Assembly (NCBI GenBank): GCA_902796895.1
Contig: CADBQV010000174.1
Location: forward strand, 1-8,793
Length of the DNA stretch: 8,793 nt
Direction: 5' to 3'
Source of the DNA: an uncultured Erysipelotrichaceae bacterium
GTDB lineage: Bacteria; Bacillota_I; Bacilli_A; Acholeplasmatales; Anaeroplasmataceae
In this document: one piece after another, positions 1 through 6,488 of the stretch
How the letters are laid out: the number at the start of each line of letters is the position of its first letter
Numbering within the stretch: the first letter of the stretch is position 1
Translations under genes and position numbers: made by a program
The notes under the pieces: generated by a model
The model's input: the letters and a program-made list of their open reading frames with translations, nothing else
What the model was told of the DNA's origin: nothing
The model's database searches: none

Positions 1-591
1 AAACATCATCACGTAGATGATACTCCATGTGGTGGTGGTTGTGGAATGGTACTTGCTTGTGATGTTGTTGTAAGATCAATTAAAGCAAATACAACTGATA
101 AATCACATATTATAATGATGACACCTCAAGGTGTAAAATATAATCAAAAAAAGGCTGAAGAATTAAGCAAATACGAAGAAATTGCGATAATTTGTGGTCA
201 TTATGAAGGATTTGATGAAAGAATAAGAGATTATGTAGATGAAGAAATATCTATTGGGGATTTCGTATTAACTGGTGGTGAAATACCAGCTATGGCAATA
301 TCTGATAGTGTAATAAGATTACTAGATAATGCGATAAGATTAGAATCTCATGAGGATGATTCATTTTCTACAGGACTTTTAGAATATCCACAATACACAA
401 GACCAATTGAATTTGAAGGAAAAAGAGTACCTGATGTACTTTTAAGTGGAAACCATAAATTAATAAAAGAATATAGATTAAAAGAATCATTAAGAAAAAC
501 ATATTTAAAAAGACCAGATTTATTATTAAATTATAATTTAAATGAAGAAGAAAAAAGACTACTTGAAGAAATTAAAAAGGAGGAAATGTAA
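1..591 (+). CDS. trmD: tRNA (guanine37-N1)-methyltransferase, 5'-truncated by window edge
   Basis: TrmD transfers a methyl group from S-adenosylmethionine to N1 of G37, next to the anticodon, which prevents +1 frameshifting. It is a cytoplasmic SPOUT (trefoil-knot) dimer. The reading frame is open from base 1, where codons read KHHHVDDTPCGGGCGM, the family's VDD..GGG.GM loop. The ATG at 46 is therefore internal, and about 40 N-terminal residues lie outside the window. Downstream are the knot signatures TPQG, CGHYEGFDERI, SIGDFVLTGGE, the catalytic region EDDSFSTGLLEYPQYTRP, and LSGNHKLI with the C-terminal RRPDLL-like helix (KRPDLL). The loop has Cys on both sides of the glycines (CGGGC), where relatives usually have Tyr/Phe and Ala/Pro. 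The TAA stop overlaps the malQ ATG by one base. rplS, the usual downstream neighbour, is absent. Identity is very secure. Confidence 0.97.
   Translation, partial: KHHHVDDTPCGGGCGMVLACDVVVRSIKANTTDKSHIIMMTPQGVKYNQKKAEELSKYEEIAIICGHYEGFDERIRDYVDEEISIGDFVLTGGEIPAMAISDSVIRLLDNAIRLESHEDDSFSTGLLEYPQYTRPIEFEGKRVPDVLLSGNHKLIKEYRLKESLRKTYLKRPDLLLNYNLNEEEKRLLEEIKKEEM
578..583 (+). promoter_or_regulatory. ribosome binding site of malQ
   Basis: A perfect AGGAGG lies inside the last codons of trmD, 7 bases before the malQ ATG at 591. Together with the TAATG stop/start overlap, it fixes the malQ start and points to translational coupling with trmD. Confidence 0.85.
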
Positions 592-2039
592 TGGAATCAG
601 GAATACTTTTACATATATCATCTATACCTAATAAATATGGTGTAGGTACATTCGGTTCATTTTCATATAAATTCATTGATTTCTTGAAAAAGGGTGGTCA
701 AACACTATGGCAAATATTACCATTAGGTCCTACAAGCTATGGTGATAGCCCTTATTCATCTCTATCAGCATTTGCTCTAAATCCATATTTTATTGATTTA
801 GATATGCTAGTTAGTGATGGATTAATTGATAAAGATATTTTGCCTCCAGAAAGAAATGATAAAAAAACTGATTATAAAAATTTAAGCCATACAAGATATA
901 ATATCTTAGCTAAGGCATATGAAAGAAATGAATTATTTAAAGATGAATTTATAGAATTCAAAAAAGAAGAAGATTATTGGTTAGATTCATATGCTAATTA
1001 TATGGTTTTAAAGGATGAACAAGAAGGCAAGCCTTGGTATGATTTTTATAATGATTTCAAATATAAAAATCCATCATCTATGGAATGGCTAAAAAATGAA
1101 TATAAAAATAAAATAGATTATTATAAATTTATTCAGTTTATTGCCTTTAAGCAGTGGTTTAGACTTAAAGAATATGCCAATAAAAAAGGTATTAAAATAA
1201 TTGGTGATATGCCAATATATTGTGCTTATGATTCAGCTGATGTTTGGGCAAATCCAATTAATTTTCAGTTAAATGATAATCTAACACCAAAGGCAGTTGC
1301 CGGATGTCCACCTGATTATTTCTCACCAGATGGACAGCTATGGGGAAATCCTTTATATAACTGGGATTATATGAAGGGTAATCATTATGATTTCTTTGTT
1401 AAAAGAGTAAAGCATTCACTTAAGATATATGATATTTTAAGAATAGATCATTTTAGAGGTTTTGAGGCTTATTATTCAATTCCTTATGGTGAACCAACAG
1501 CTAGATATGGTTCTTGGGTAAAAGGACCAGGATATAGATTATTTAAAGAAATAAATAAAGAATGTAAAAATGCCAATATTATTGCAGAAAACCTAGGCTT
1601 TTTAACAAAAGGAGTTCATAAATTATTAAAGGATACAGGATATCCTGGAATGAATATATTCCAATTTGAATTAGGTGATTTAAAAAATATCCCTCTTAAA
1701 AAGGGATATCCAGAAAATAATGTATTTTATACAGGTACTCATGATAATCAAACAATTATGTCATTTTATAATGACTTAGATACTAAAGCTAGAAATATCG
1801 TAAATAAAATATGTGGTATTAAATTTACAGATAAGCCAAATTTAAAAATGATTGAATTTGCGATGAGGCAAAATTCAAAATATGTTATAATTCCACTTCA
1901 AGACTATCTAGGTCTAACTGATAGTGAAGGTAGAATGAATACACCATCTACTGTAGGAAATAACTGGAATTATATGGCAAAAGAAAGTGATTTTTCTAAA
2001 GAATTCTTAGATTATTTAAAAAGTCATAAGAGGAATTAA
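591..2039 (+). CDS. malQ: 4-alpha-glucanotransferase (GH77 amylomaltase)
   Basis: This cytoplasmic disproportionating enzyme moves alpha-1,4-glucan segments between maltodextrins during maltose and glycogen metabolism. The 482 residues match the usual bacterial GH77 length of about 500, and there is no signal peptide. The N-terminus SGILLHISSIPNKYGVGTFG is the family opening. The nucleophile is D286 in RIDHFRG, the general acid/base is E333 in IAENLG, and the transition-state Asp is D385 in GTHDNQT. The substrate loop PPDYFSPDGQLWGNPLYNW (about 240-258) and the C-terminal QDYLGL...RMNTPSTVGNNW block are both intact. The residue after the acid/base Glu is Asn, where the family normally has Asp (AEDLG). 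The gene starts inside the trmD stop and ends 2 bases before holA, so it is embedded in a housekeeping operon, an unusual place for a carbohydrate gene. Family is certain; exact substrate preference is not visible. Confidence 0.96.
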   Translation: MESGILLHISSIPNKYGVGTFGSFSYKFIDFLKKGGQTLWQILPLGPTSYGDSPYSSLSAFALNPYFIDLDMLVSDGLIDKDILPPERNDKKTDYKNLSHTRYNILAKAYERNELFKDEFIEFKKEEDYWLDSYANYMVLKDEQEGKPWYDFYNDFKYKNPSSMEWLKNEYKNKIDYYKFIQFIAFKQWFRLKEYANKKGIKIIGDMPIYCAYDSADVWANPINFQLNDNLTPKAVAGCPPDYFSPDGQLWGNPLYNWDYMKGNHYDFFVKRVKHSLKIYDILRIDHFRGFEAYYSIPYGEPTARYGSWVKGPGYRLFKEINKECKNANIIAENLGFLTKGVHKLLKDTGYPGMNIFQFELGDLKNIPLKKGYPENNVFYTGTHDNQTIMSFYNDLDTKARNIVNKICGIKFTDKPNLKMIEFAMRQNSKYVIIPLQDYLGLTDSEGRMNTPSTVGNNWNYMAKESDFSKEFLDYLKSHKRN

Positions 2040-2041
2040 TT

Positions 2042-2971
2042 ATGTTTAATTATTTAATACTTGGTGATGATTTTGAGTCTATTAATTTAAAAATAGAAGA
2101 AATTAAAAAGAATTTTGAATCTGATTTTGAATTTTCAAAATATGATTTAAAGGAAGATGACTTATATCAAATTGTAGATGATATAAATACTGTATCACTA
2201 TTTGATAGCTTAAAATTTGTAATTGTAAAAAATGCATCTGAAATAGAAAATACAAGTGAAAAGAAATTAAATGAATTATTAAAAATAATGAATAATTATA
2301 ATTCTAATAATGTCTTAGTGTTAGTAGAAGCAAATAAATTAGATTTAAAAAATGAAAAAATCGCAAGATTAAAAAAATATTCTACATATATTGAAATAAA
2401 AACTAAAAATCTAATGCTAGATGATCTAGCTAAAAAAATATTAGATGATAATGGTTATAAATACGATATAGACGCTATAGATTTATTAAAGGATTATAGT
2501 CAAAATTATACAGCAATTAAAAATAATTTAGATATTTTAATGATGTATAAGGCAGATACAAAAGAAATTACATTTAAAGATATTAATTTAATGATTACTA
2601 AGCCACTTGATGATAATATATATGATTTAGTTAATGCAGTATTATCTAAAAATAAACAATCTATATTTTCTCATTATAATGATTTAAAAACTAAAAATGT
2701 TCAAGCAACTTATATACTTGGTTTATTAATTAATAAATTTCAAGAAATATATAATGTATTTATTTTAGCTAAATCAGGAATGAATCAAGAGAAGATAGCT
2801 GAAATATTTAATGTATCAAGTGGAAGAGCCTACTATATGATAAAAAATACAAGAAATACTAATTTAAATGAAATTAAAAGAAATCTTGATGATTTAAATG
2901 AATTGGAATTTAAAATTAAATCAGGTGTAATAGATCAAACACTTGGTTTAGAATTATATTTCTTAAAATAA
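2042..2971 (+). CDS. holA: DNA polymerase III delta subunit (clamp loader)
   Basis: Delta is the clamp-opening 'wrench' of the clamp-loader complex, which loads the beta sliding clamp at the replication fork. The 309 residues show a divergent delta layout. An N-terminal Rossmann/AAA-like domain (about 1-125) starts FNYLILGDDF and includes the hydrophobic strand NVLVLVEANKLD. A small helical domain follows (about 125-195). The C-terminal collar domain (about 200-309) contains LINKFQEIYNV, a helix-turn-like segment MNQEKIAEIFNVSSGRAYYMI, and the closing LDDLNELEFKIKSGVIDQTLGLELYFLK, which is typical of the family. Its ribosome site AAGAGGA (2028-2034) lies within the malQ end, 7-8 bases before the ATG. 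Position next to convergent rpsT repeats the arrangement in Bacillus (yqeN/holA - rpsT) and supports the call. Pairwise similarity to other delta subunits is expected to be low. Confidence 0.93.
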   Translation: MFNYLILGDDFESINLKIEEIKKNFESDFEFSKYDLKEDDLYQIVDDINTVSLFDSLKFVIVKNASEIENTSEKKLNELLKIMNNYNSNNVLVLVEANKLDLKNEKIARLKKYSTYIEIKTKNLMLDDLAKKILDDNGYKYDIDAIDLLKDYSQNYTAIKNNLDILMMYKADTKEITFKDINLMITKPLDDNIYDLVNAVLSKNKQSIFSHYNDLKTKNVQATYILGLLINKFQEIYNVFILAKSGMNQEKIAEIFNVSSGRAYYMIKNTRNTNLNEIKRNLDDLNELEFKIKSGVIDQTLGLELYFLK

Positions 2972-2975
2972 TAAA

Positions 2976-3005
2976 ACAAAAAAGACACTTTCGTGTCTTT
3001 TTGTT
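2976..3005. terminator. bidirectional intrinsic terminator between holA and rpsT
   Basis: A 10-bp stem, AAAAAGACAC (2979-2988) paired with GTGTCTTTTT (2993-3002), closes a TTTC tetraloop. AAC/GTT extends it with one bulged A. The T-run in the right arm serves as the plus-strand U-tract for the trmD-malQ-holA operon. On the minus strand the left arm becomes a T-run followed by GTTTTAT, so the same hairpin can end the rpsT transcript. It begins 5 bases after the holA stop. Confidence 0.9.
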
Positions 3006-3018
3006 ATTTCTAGAAATA
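3005..3018. repeat. 14-bp perfect palindrome between terminator and rpsT stop
   Basis: TATTTCTAGAAATA is perfectly self-complementary and lies just after the holA/rpsT terminator. A T7 run follows a few bases later (3022-3028). Folded, it could give only a 5-bp AT stem with a CTAG loop, so it would be a very weak backup terminator at best. It may be chance in such AT-rich DNA. Confidence 0.35.
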
Positions 3019-3029
3019 TAATTTTTTTA

Positions 3030-3293
3030 TTACTTTAATGTATTTACTGCATCAGCTAATTCAGATTTATGTCTTGCAACATAATTCTTGTGAACGATTT
3101 TTTTAGATTCAGCCTTATCTAACTTCTTATAAGCATAACTTAAAGCAGCAGTAGCTTTTTCTACGTTCTTTTCTTCAACAGCAGCATATACAGCCTTTAT
3201 AGCAGTTTTTAATGATGACTTGAAAGATTGGTTAGCAAGTCTTGATTTTTCATTAGTACGAATACGCTTGATTTGTTGTTTGATGTTTGCCAT
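3030..3293 (-). CDS. rpsT: 30S ribosomal protein S20
   Basis: S20 is a small basic helical protein that binds 16S rRNA early in 30S assembly. The 87-residue product starts MANIKQQIKRIRTNEKSRLANQ, the conserved S20 N-terminus. It continues with lysine-rich helices (KSSLKTAIKAV, ATAALSYAYKKLDKAESKKIVHKN) and the HKSELADAVNTL end, matching the family length of about 85-90. The ATG at 3293 was chosen over an in-frame ATG at 3353 for two reasons. It has a strong GGAGGT Shine-Dalgarno 7 bases upstream (3300-3305). The longer version would begin inside the -35 element and add a hydrophobic stretch not found in S20. The gene is convergent with holA and divergent from the P-type ATPase, and it appears to be transcribed alone. 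Confidence 0.97.
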   Translation of the reverse strand: MANIKQQIKRIRTNEKSRLANQSFKSSLKTAIKAVYAAVEEKNVEKATAALSYAYKKLDKAESKKIVHKNYVARHKSELADAVNTLK

Positions 3294-3307
3294 GGTTTCA
3301 CCTCCGC

Positions 3308-3321
3308 TATCGCATGCGATA
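3308..3321. promoter_or_regulatory. 14-bp palindrome across the predicted rpsT transcription start
   Basis: TATCGCATGCGATA is a perfect inverted repeat with a GC-rich core, conspicuous in its AT-rich surroundings. It lies directly downstream of the rpsT -10 (3325-3330) and upstream of the Shine-Dalgarno (3300-3305). The expected transcription start, about 7 bases past the -10, falls within it at about 3317-3318. This is a typical place for a repressor operator. Alternatively, the part retained in the RNA could shape the leader. No family-specific operator consensus is recognised. Confidence 0.5.
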
Positions 3322-3324
3322 ATA

Positions 3325-3353
3325 ATTATAACAAATAAACAATACAAGTGCAA
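3325..3353 (-). promoter_or_regulatory. sigma-A-type promoter of rpsT
   Basis: Read on the minus strand, a -35 TTGCAC (3348-3353) is followed after exactly 17 bases by a perfect -10 TATAAT (3325-3330), preceded by TGT as an extended -10. Transcription would start near 3318, giving a leader of about 25 bases that holds only the ribosome site. Confidence 0.88.
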
Positions 3354-3427
3354 GAAAAAAATTAAAAAGTATTATACAATTAATTATATAGAGGGTTAAT
3401 TACATAATAGATGTTAAAAATATTTTA

Positions 3428-3448
3428 TGTTATAATGATATAGTGAGG
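3428..3448 (+). promoter_or_regulatory. extended -10 promoter and ribosome site of the P-type ATPase gene
   Basis: TGTTATAAT (3428-3436) is a perfect extended -10. No good -35 is present at 16-18 bases upstream; the hexamer there (3408-3413) is poor. The expected start near 3443 falls at the beginning of the GTGAGG Shine-Dalgarno (3443-3448), 8 bases before the ATG at 3457. The leader would be only about 14 bases. Two TTAATTA copies (3380-3386 and 3396-3402) lie further upstream with no assigned role. Confidence 0.7.
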
Positions 3449-3456
3449 TTATATGT

Positions 3457-6400
3457 ATGGAAAATAAATTAATTGATAATTTAAATATAACTGGTTTAAA
3501 TGATAATGAAGTAAAAGAAAGATATGATAAGGGACTTTCAAATATTTGTCATGATACAAATGAAAAATCAACCTTGCATATTATATTATCAAATACTTTT
3601 ACTTTTTTTAATATTATATTATTTAGTATAGCTATTATCTTTTTGGTTTTAACTATCATTTTATCAGCAACAGGAAATGGCGATTTTGTTAATAAGTTTT
3701 TAGGCTTATCAAAATTTATATTTTTAATTCCTGCATTAATGAATGTAATAATAGGTACTACTCAGGAATTACATAGTAGAAGAATAATAAGAAGCTTAAA
3801 GATTGTTACTGAAGCTAAAAGTAAGGTTATAAGAAATAACAAAACTGAAATAATAGATTCATCTAAGCTTGTAATGGATGATATAGTAATTTTATGTGCA
3901 GGTGAGCAAGCAACAGCTGATTTAGAATTAATTGATGGTGAAGTATCAGTTGATGAATCAATGCTAACAGGTGAATCTGATCACATAAAAAAGACAAAAG
4001 GCGATAAGATATTATCAGGTTCTGCAATAATCGTAGGTGAGGCAAAGGCTAAGGTTGTTGAAGTAGGAGATAAGACATACGCGTCAAAATTAAGTCAAAA
4101 GGTAAAAAGCTCAGGAAGACATAAATCTGTATTAATTGATACAATTTATAAAATAATGAAGATATTAGCTGTAGCTATTTTAATAGTTACAATAGTAATA
4201 TTTTCTACATTAATATATAAAATAATTAATAATGGTAGCCAAAAAGAAATATGGGATGATATGGAGATGTCACTTTCAAGTGGCACATCATGGGCAAGAA
4301 TTATTATTACTACAGCTTCATTTGCTGTAGGTATTATTCCATCAGGCTTAGTACTTACAACATCAGTTACTTTAATGTTATCAATTGTATCCTTATCAAG
4401 AAAAGAAACATTAATTCAAGAATTATATTCTTTAGAAAATTTATCTAGAGTTGATGTAATATGTTTAGATAAAACTGGTACTTTAACAGATGGCACAATG
4501 AATGTATGTGAAGTAAAAAGATTTGATCATCTAGAGGTTATTGTTGATAATATACAATTATTAATATCTACAGTTGAAAATCGTAATCAAACACTTGAGG
4601 CATTATATAAATATTTTGGTAAAATAGATAATCCAGAATATAAAGAATTAATACCATTTTCAAGTGCTAATAAATGCTCAGGCTTAATAACAGTTGATGG
4701 TAAAAAAATATTATTAGGTGCACCTGAATATTTACTTAGTAAGGATGATGAAAGATTAGAATTTGTTAAAGAAAAAGCCCAAGAAGGAAAAAGAGTATTA
4801 GCATTTTTATATGATAATAATTTAATTGCCTTTTTTGTAATAGAAGATCATATAAGAGATACAGCGAAGGATACTCTAAATTTCTTTAGAGAAAATGGTG
4901 TAGATGTAAAAGTAATATCTGGTGATAATCCTCTTACTGTATCTAAAATAGCTAAGGATTGTGGAATTGTTAATTATGATAAATATATTTCTTTAGAAGG
5001 AATACCATTAGAAGATATTGATGGACTAGTTGATAATTATACAATATTTGCGCGTGTATCTCCTGAACAAAAGGAAGCAATTGTAAAAGCATTACAAAAG
5101 CGTGGTCACAAGGTGGCTATGACAGGTGATGGTGTAAATGATATATTAGCTTTAAGAAAATCTGATTTTTCTATTTCATTTGCTAATGCAACTGAAGCTG
5201 CTAAATCAGTATCAGATGTTGTATTATTGGATAATGATTTTTCTCACTTAAAAGATGTAGTAGGTGAAGGAAGAAGAGTAATATCTAATATTCAAAGAAC
5301 TGCTATATTATATTTGATGAAATCAATAGCTGTTATTATATTTGCCTTTGCATTAATTCCTTTTGCAAAAGGACAAATGTGGTTTACTATTGAAAATACA
5401 TATATTTTAGAAGCAACAGTAGTTGGTACAGGTGGTTTTTTAATATCACTTGAAAGTAAAAAGACCCCTATTAAAGGATCATTTATTAAAAACATTCGAG
5501 CTAAATCAATTTCTGCAGGTATTCTTGCAGCATTTGCAATTTTACTTCCTGTAATGCTTTATAGAGCACCATTAAGATTAGGCTATGAATCTATAATATA
5601 TGAATCAGATGTAAGAACAATGATGACTATATTATTAGCATTTTCTGGGTTTGTAGTTTTATTTTCAATGTGTGTACCATTTAATAGGTATAGAACATTT
5701 ACAATGATATTAACATTCTTAGTAGCGACATTATTAAGTTTTATGTTTCCTACATCATTTGTAGGAGGTATACCTACTAATGCAGATTCTTTTAATTATG
5801 ATGCATCTATAGGACAAACGATATTTGATTGTCAATTTGTTAAAGAATTCTTTAGACCTTGGAATTCACCTGTAATCTCTAATTTATTTGCTAATTCAAG
5901 TAATATATTATTAATTAGAGTATTTATATTCGTAATTACTCCTTTATATTTATTATTTATAAGATATATTGATTTTAAATTAGAACACGAAGGAATGAAA
6001 TTTAGAGAAACACTTAATTTAGATAGCATATTAAGAACCTTACTATTAGCTTGTGGTATAGGACTTATTATAGAAGGTATTATTGTAATACTTCAAACAG
6101 GCAATTTATTTTTTGATCCATATATATATTCATTTTTAGAAGGTGATGAACAAGAAAAGAAGATATTTATGATATTTTTAGTTATAGGTATAATGATACT
6201 TATAATCGTTAGTATTTACCTTTTCCTTGGTATATTAGGATATAAAATATGGAAAACAAATAAAAGAATATATAAAACTATCGCTTTTATATTCTCGGTA
6301 ATTGCCTTAATTATTTTTATTGGCGAATTTGCTGTTGTAGGATTTTCTATGTTTATTAATGATTCATTATTATTATTTGTTGATAACCTAGCAGGTGTAA

Positions 6401-6486
6401 TAATAACAGTAGTTTATTCTGTATCTGCAATTATATTAAGGATAAGAGCTAAAAAGAACAAAAAAATAGATGTAAGTGAGGTGTAA
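3457..6486 (+). CDS. P-type cation-transporting ATPase, CtpE-like, with C-terminal membrane extension
   Basis: This integral-membrane pump couples ATP hydrolysis to cation movement. Domains in order: two membrane helices (about 44-71 and 84-101); the actuator domain with TGES at 171-174; helices M3-M4 (about 231-256 and 280-313); the phosphorylation site DKTGT with D338; a short nucleotide-binding domain with LLGAPE near 419-424; the hinge GDGVND at 557-562; and six further helices (about 610-836). The RVDVICLDKTGTLTDG region and compact nucleotide domain resemble CtpE-type Ca2+-ATPases (COG0474). The M4 ion-site motif is PSGL (295-298), not the PEGL of SERCA and CtpE, so the ion is uncertain. 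At 1009 residues it exceeds the roughly 800 of CtpE. The excess is about four added hydrophobic segments (about 857-880, 902-928, 938-962 and 968-995) ending in a lysine-rich tail. It is followed 2 bases later by the GH28-like gene. Confidence 0.9.
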   Translation: MENKLIDNLNITGLNDNEVKERYDKGLSNICHDTNEKSTLHIILSNTFTFFNIILFSIAIIFLVLTIILSATGNGDFVNKFLGLSKFIFLIPALMNVIIGTTQELHSRRIIRSLKIVTEAKSKVIRNNKTEIIDSSKLVMDDIVILCAGEQATADLELIDGEVSVDESMLTGESDHIKKTKGDKILSGSAIIVGEAKAKVVEVGDKTYASKLSQKVKSSGRHKSVLIDTIYKIMKILAVAILIVTIVIFSTLIYKIINNGSQKEIWDDMEMSLSSGTSWARIIITTASFAVGIIPSGLVLTTSVTLMLSIVSLSRKETLIQELYSLENLSRVDVICLDKTGTLTDGTMNVCEVKRFDHLEVIVDNIQLLISTVENRNQTLEALYKYFGKIDNPEYKELIPFSSANKCSGLITVDGKKILLGAPEYLLSKDDERLEFVKEKAQEGKRVLAFLYDNNLIAFFVIEDHIRDTAKDTLNFFRENGVDVKVISGDNPLTVSKIAKDCGIVNYDKYISLEGIPLEDIDGLVDNYTIFARVSPEQKEAIVKALQKRGHKVAMTGDGVNDILALRKSDFSISFANATEAAKSVSDVVLLDNDFSHLKDVVGEGRRVISNIQRTAILYLMKSIAVIIFAFALIPFAKGQMWFTIENTYILEATVVGTGGFLISLESKKTPIKGSFIKNIRAKSISAGILAAFAILLPVMLYRAPLRLGYESIIYESDVRTMMTILLAFSGFVVLFSMCVPFNRYRTFTMILTFLVATLLSFMFPTSFVGGIPTNADSFNYDASIGQTIFDCQFVKEFFRPWNSPVISNLFANSSNILLIRVFIFVITPLYLLFIRYIDFKLEHEGMKFRETLNLDSILRTLLLACGIGLIIEGIIVILQTGNLFFDPYIYSFLEGDEQEKKIFMIFLVIGIMILIIVSIYLFLGILGYKIWKTNKRIYKTIAFIFSVIALIIFIGEFAVVGFSMFINDSLLLFVDNLAGVIITVVYSVSAIILRIRAKKNKKIDVSEV

Positions 6487-6488
6487 TT

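Noticed and set aside
46..591. trmD starting at the ATG at 46
   Set aside because: The frame is open to base 1, and the upstream codons encode conserved TrmD sequence, so this Met is internal.
3294..3353. 20-residue N-terminal extension of S20 from an ATG at 3353
   Set aside because: It would start within the -35 box, upstream of the predicted transcript, and would ignore the strong ribosome site before the ATG at 3293.
3294..3456. Riboswitch, T-box or small RNA in the divergent spacer
   Set aside because: The 163 bases are filled by two promoters and AT-rich sequence; apart from the short palindrome, no extended helices or known leader motifs are visible.
3863..4045. Minus-strand open frame of 60 codons
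   Set aside because: It lies wholly inside the actuator-domain coding of the P-type ATPase, has a leucine/histidine-rich low-complexity product and no ribosome site: a shadow of the real gene.
5292..5495. Minus-strand open frame of 67 codons
   Set aside because: It is antisense to a membrane region of the ATPase, with no recognisable family and no supporting start signals.
5832..6029. Minus-strand open frame of 65 codons
   Set aside because: It is antisense to the ATPase C-terminal part; composition reflects the complementary strand of AT-rich membrane codons.
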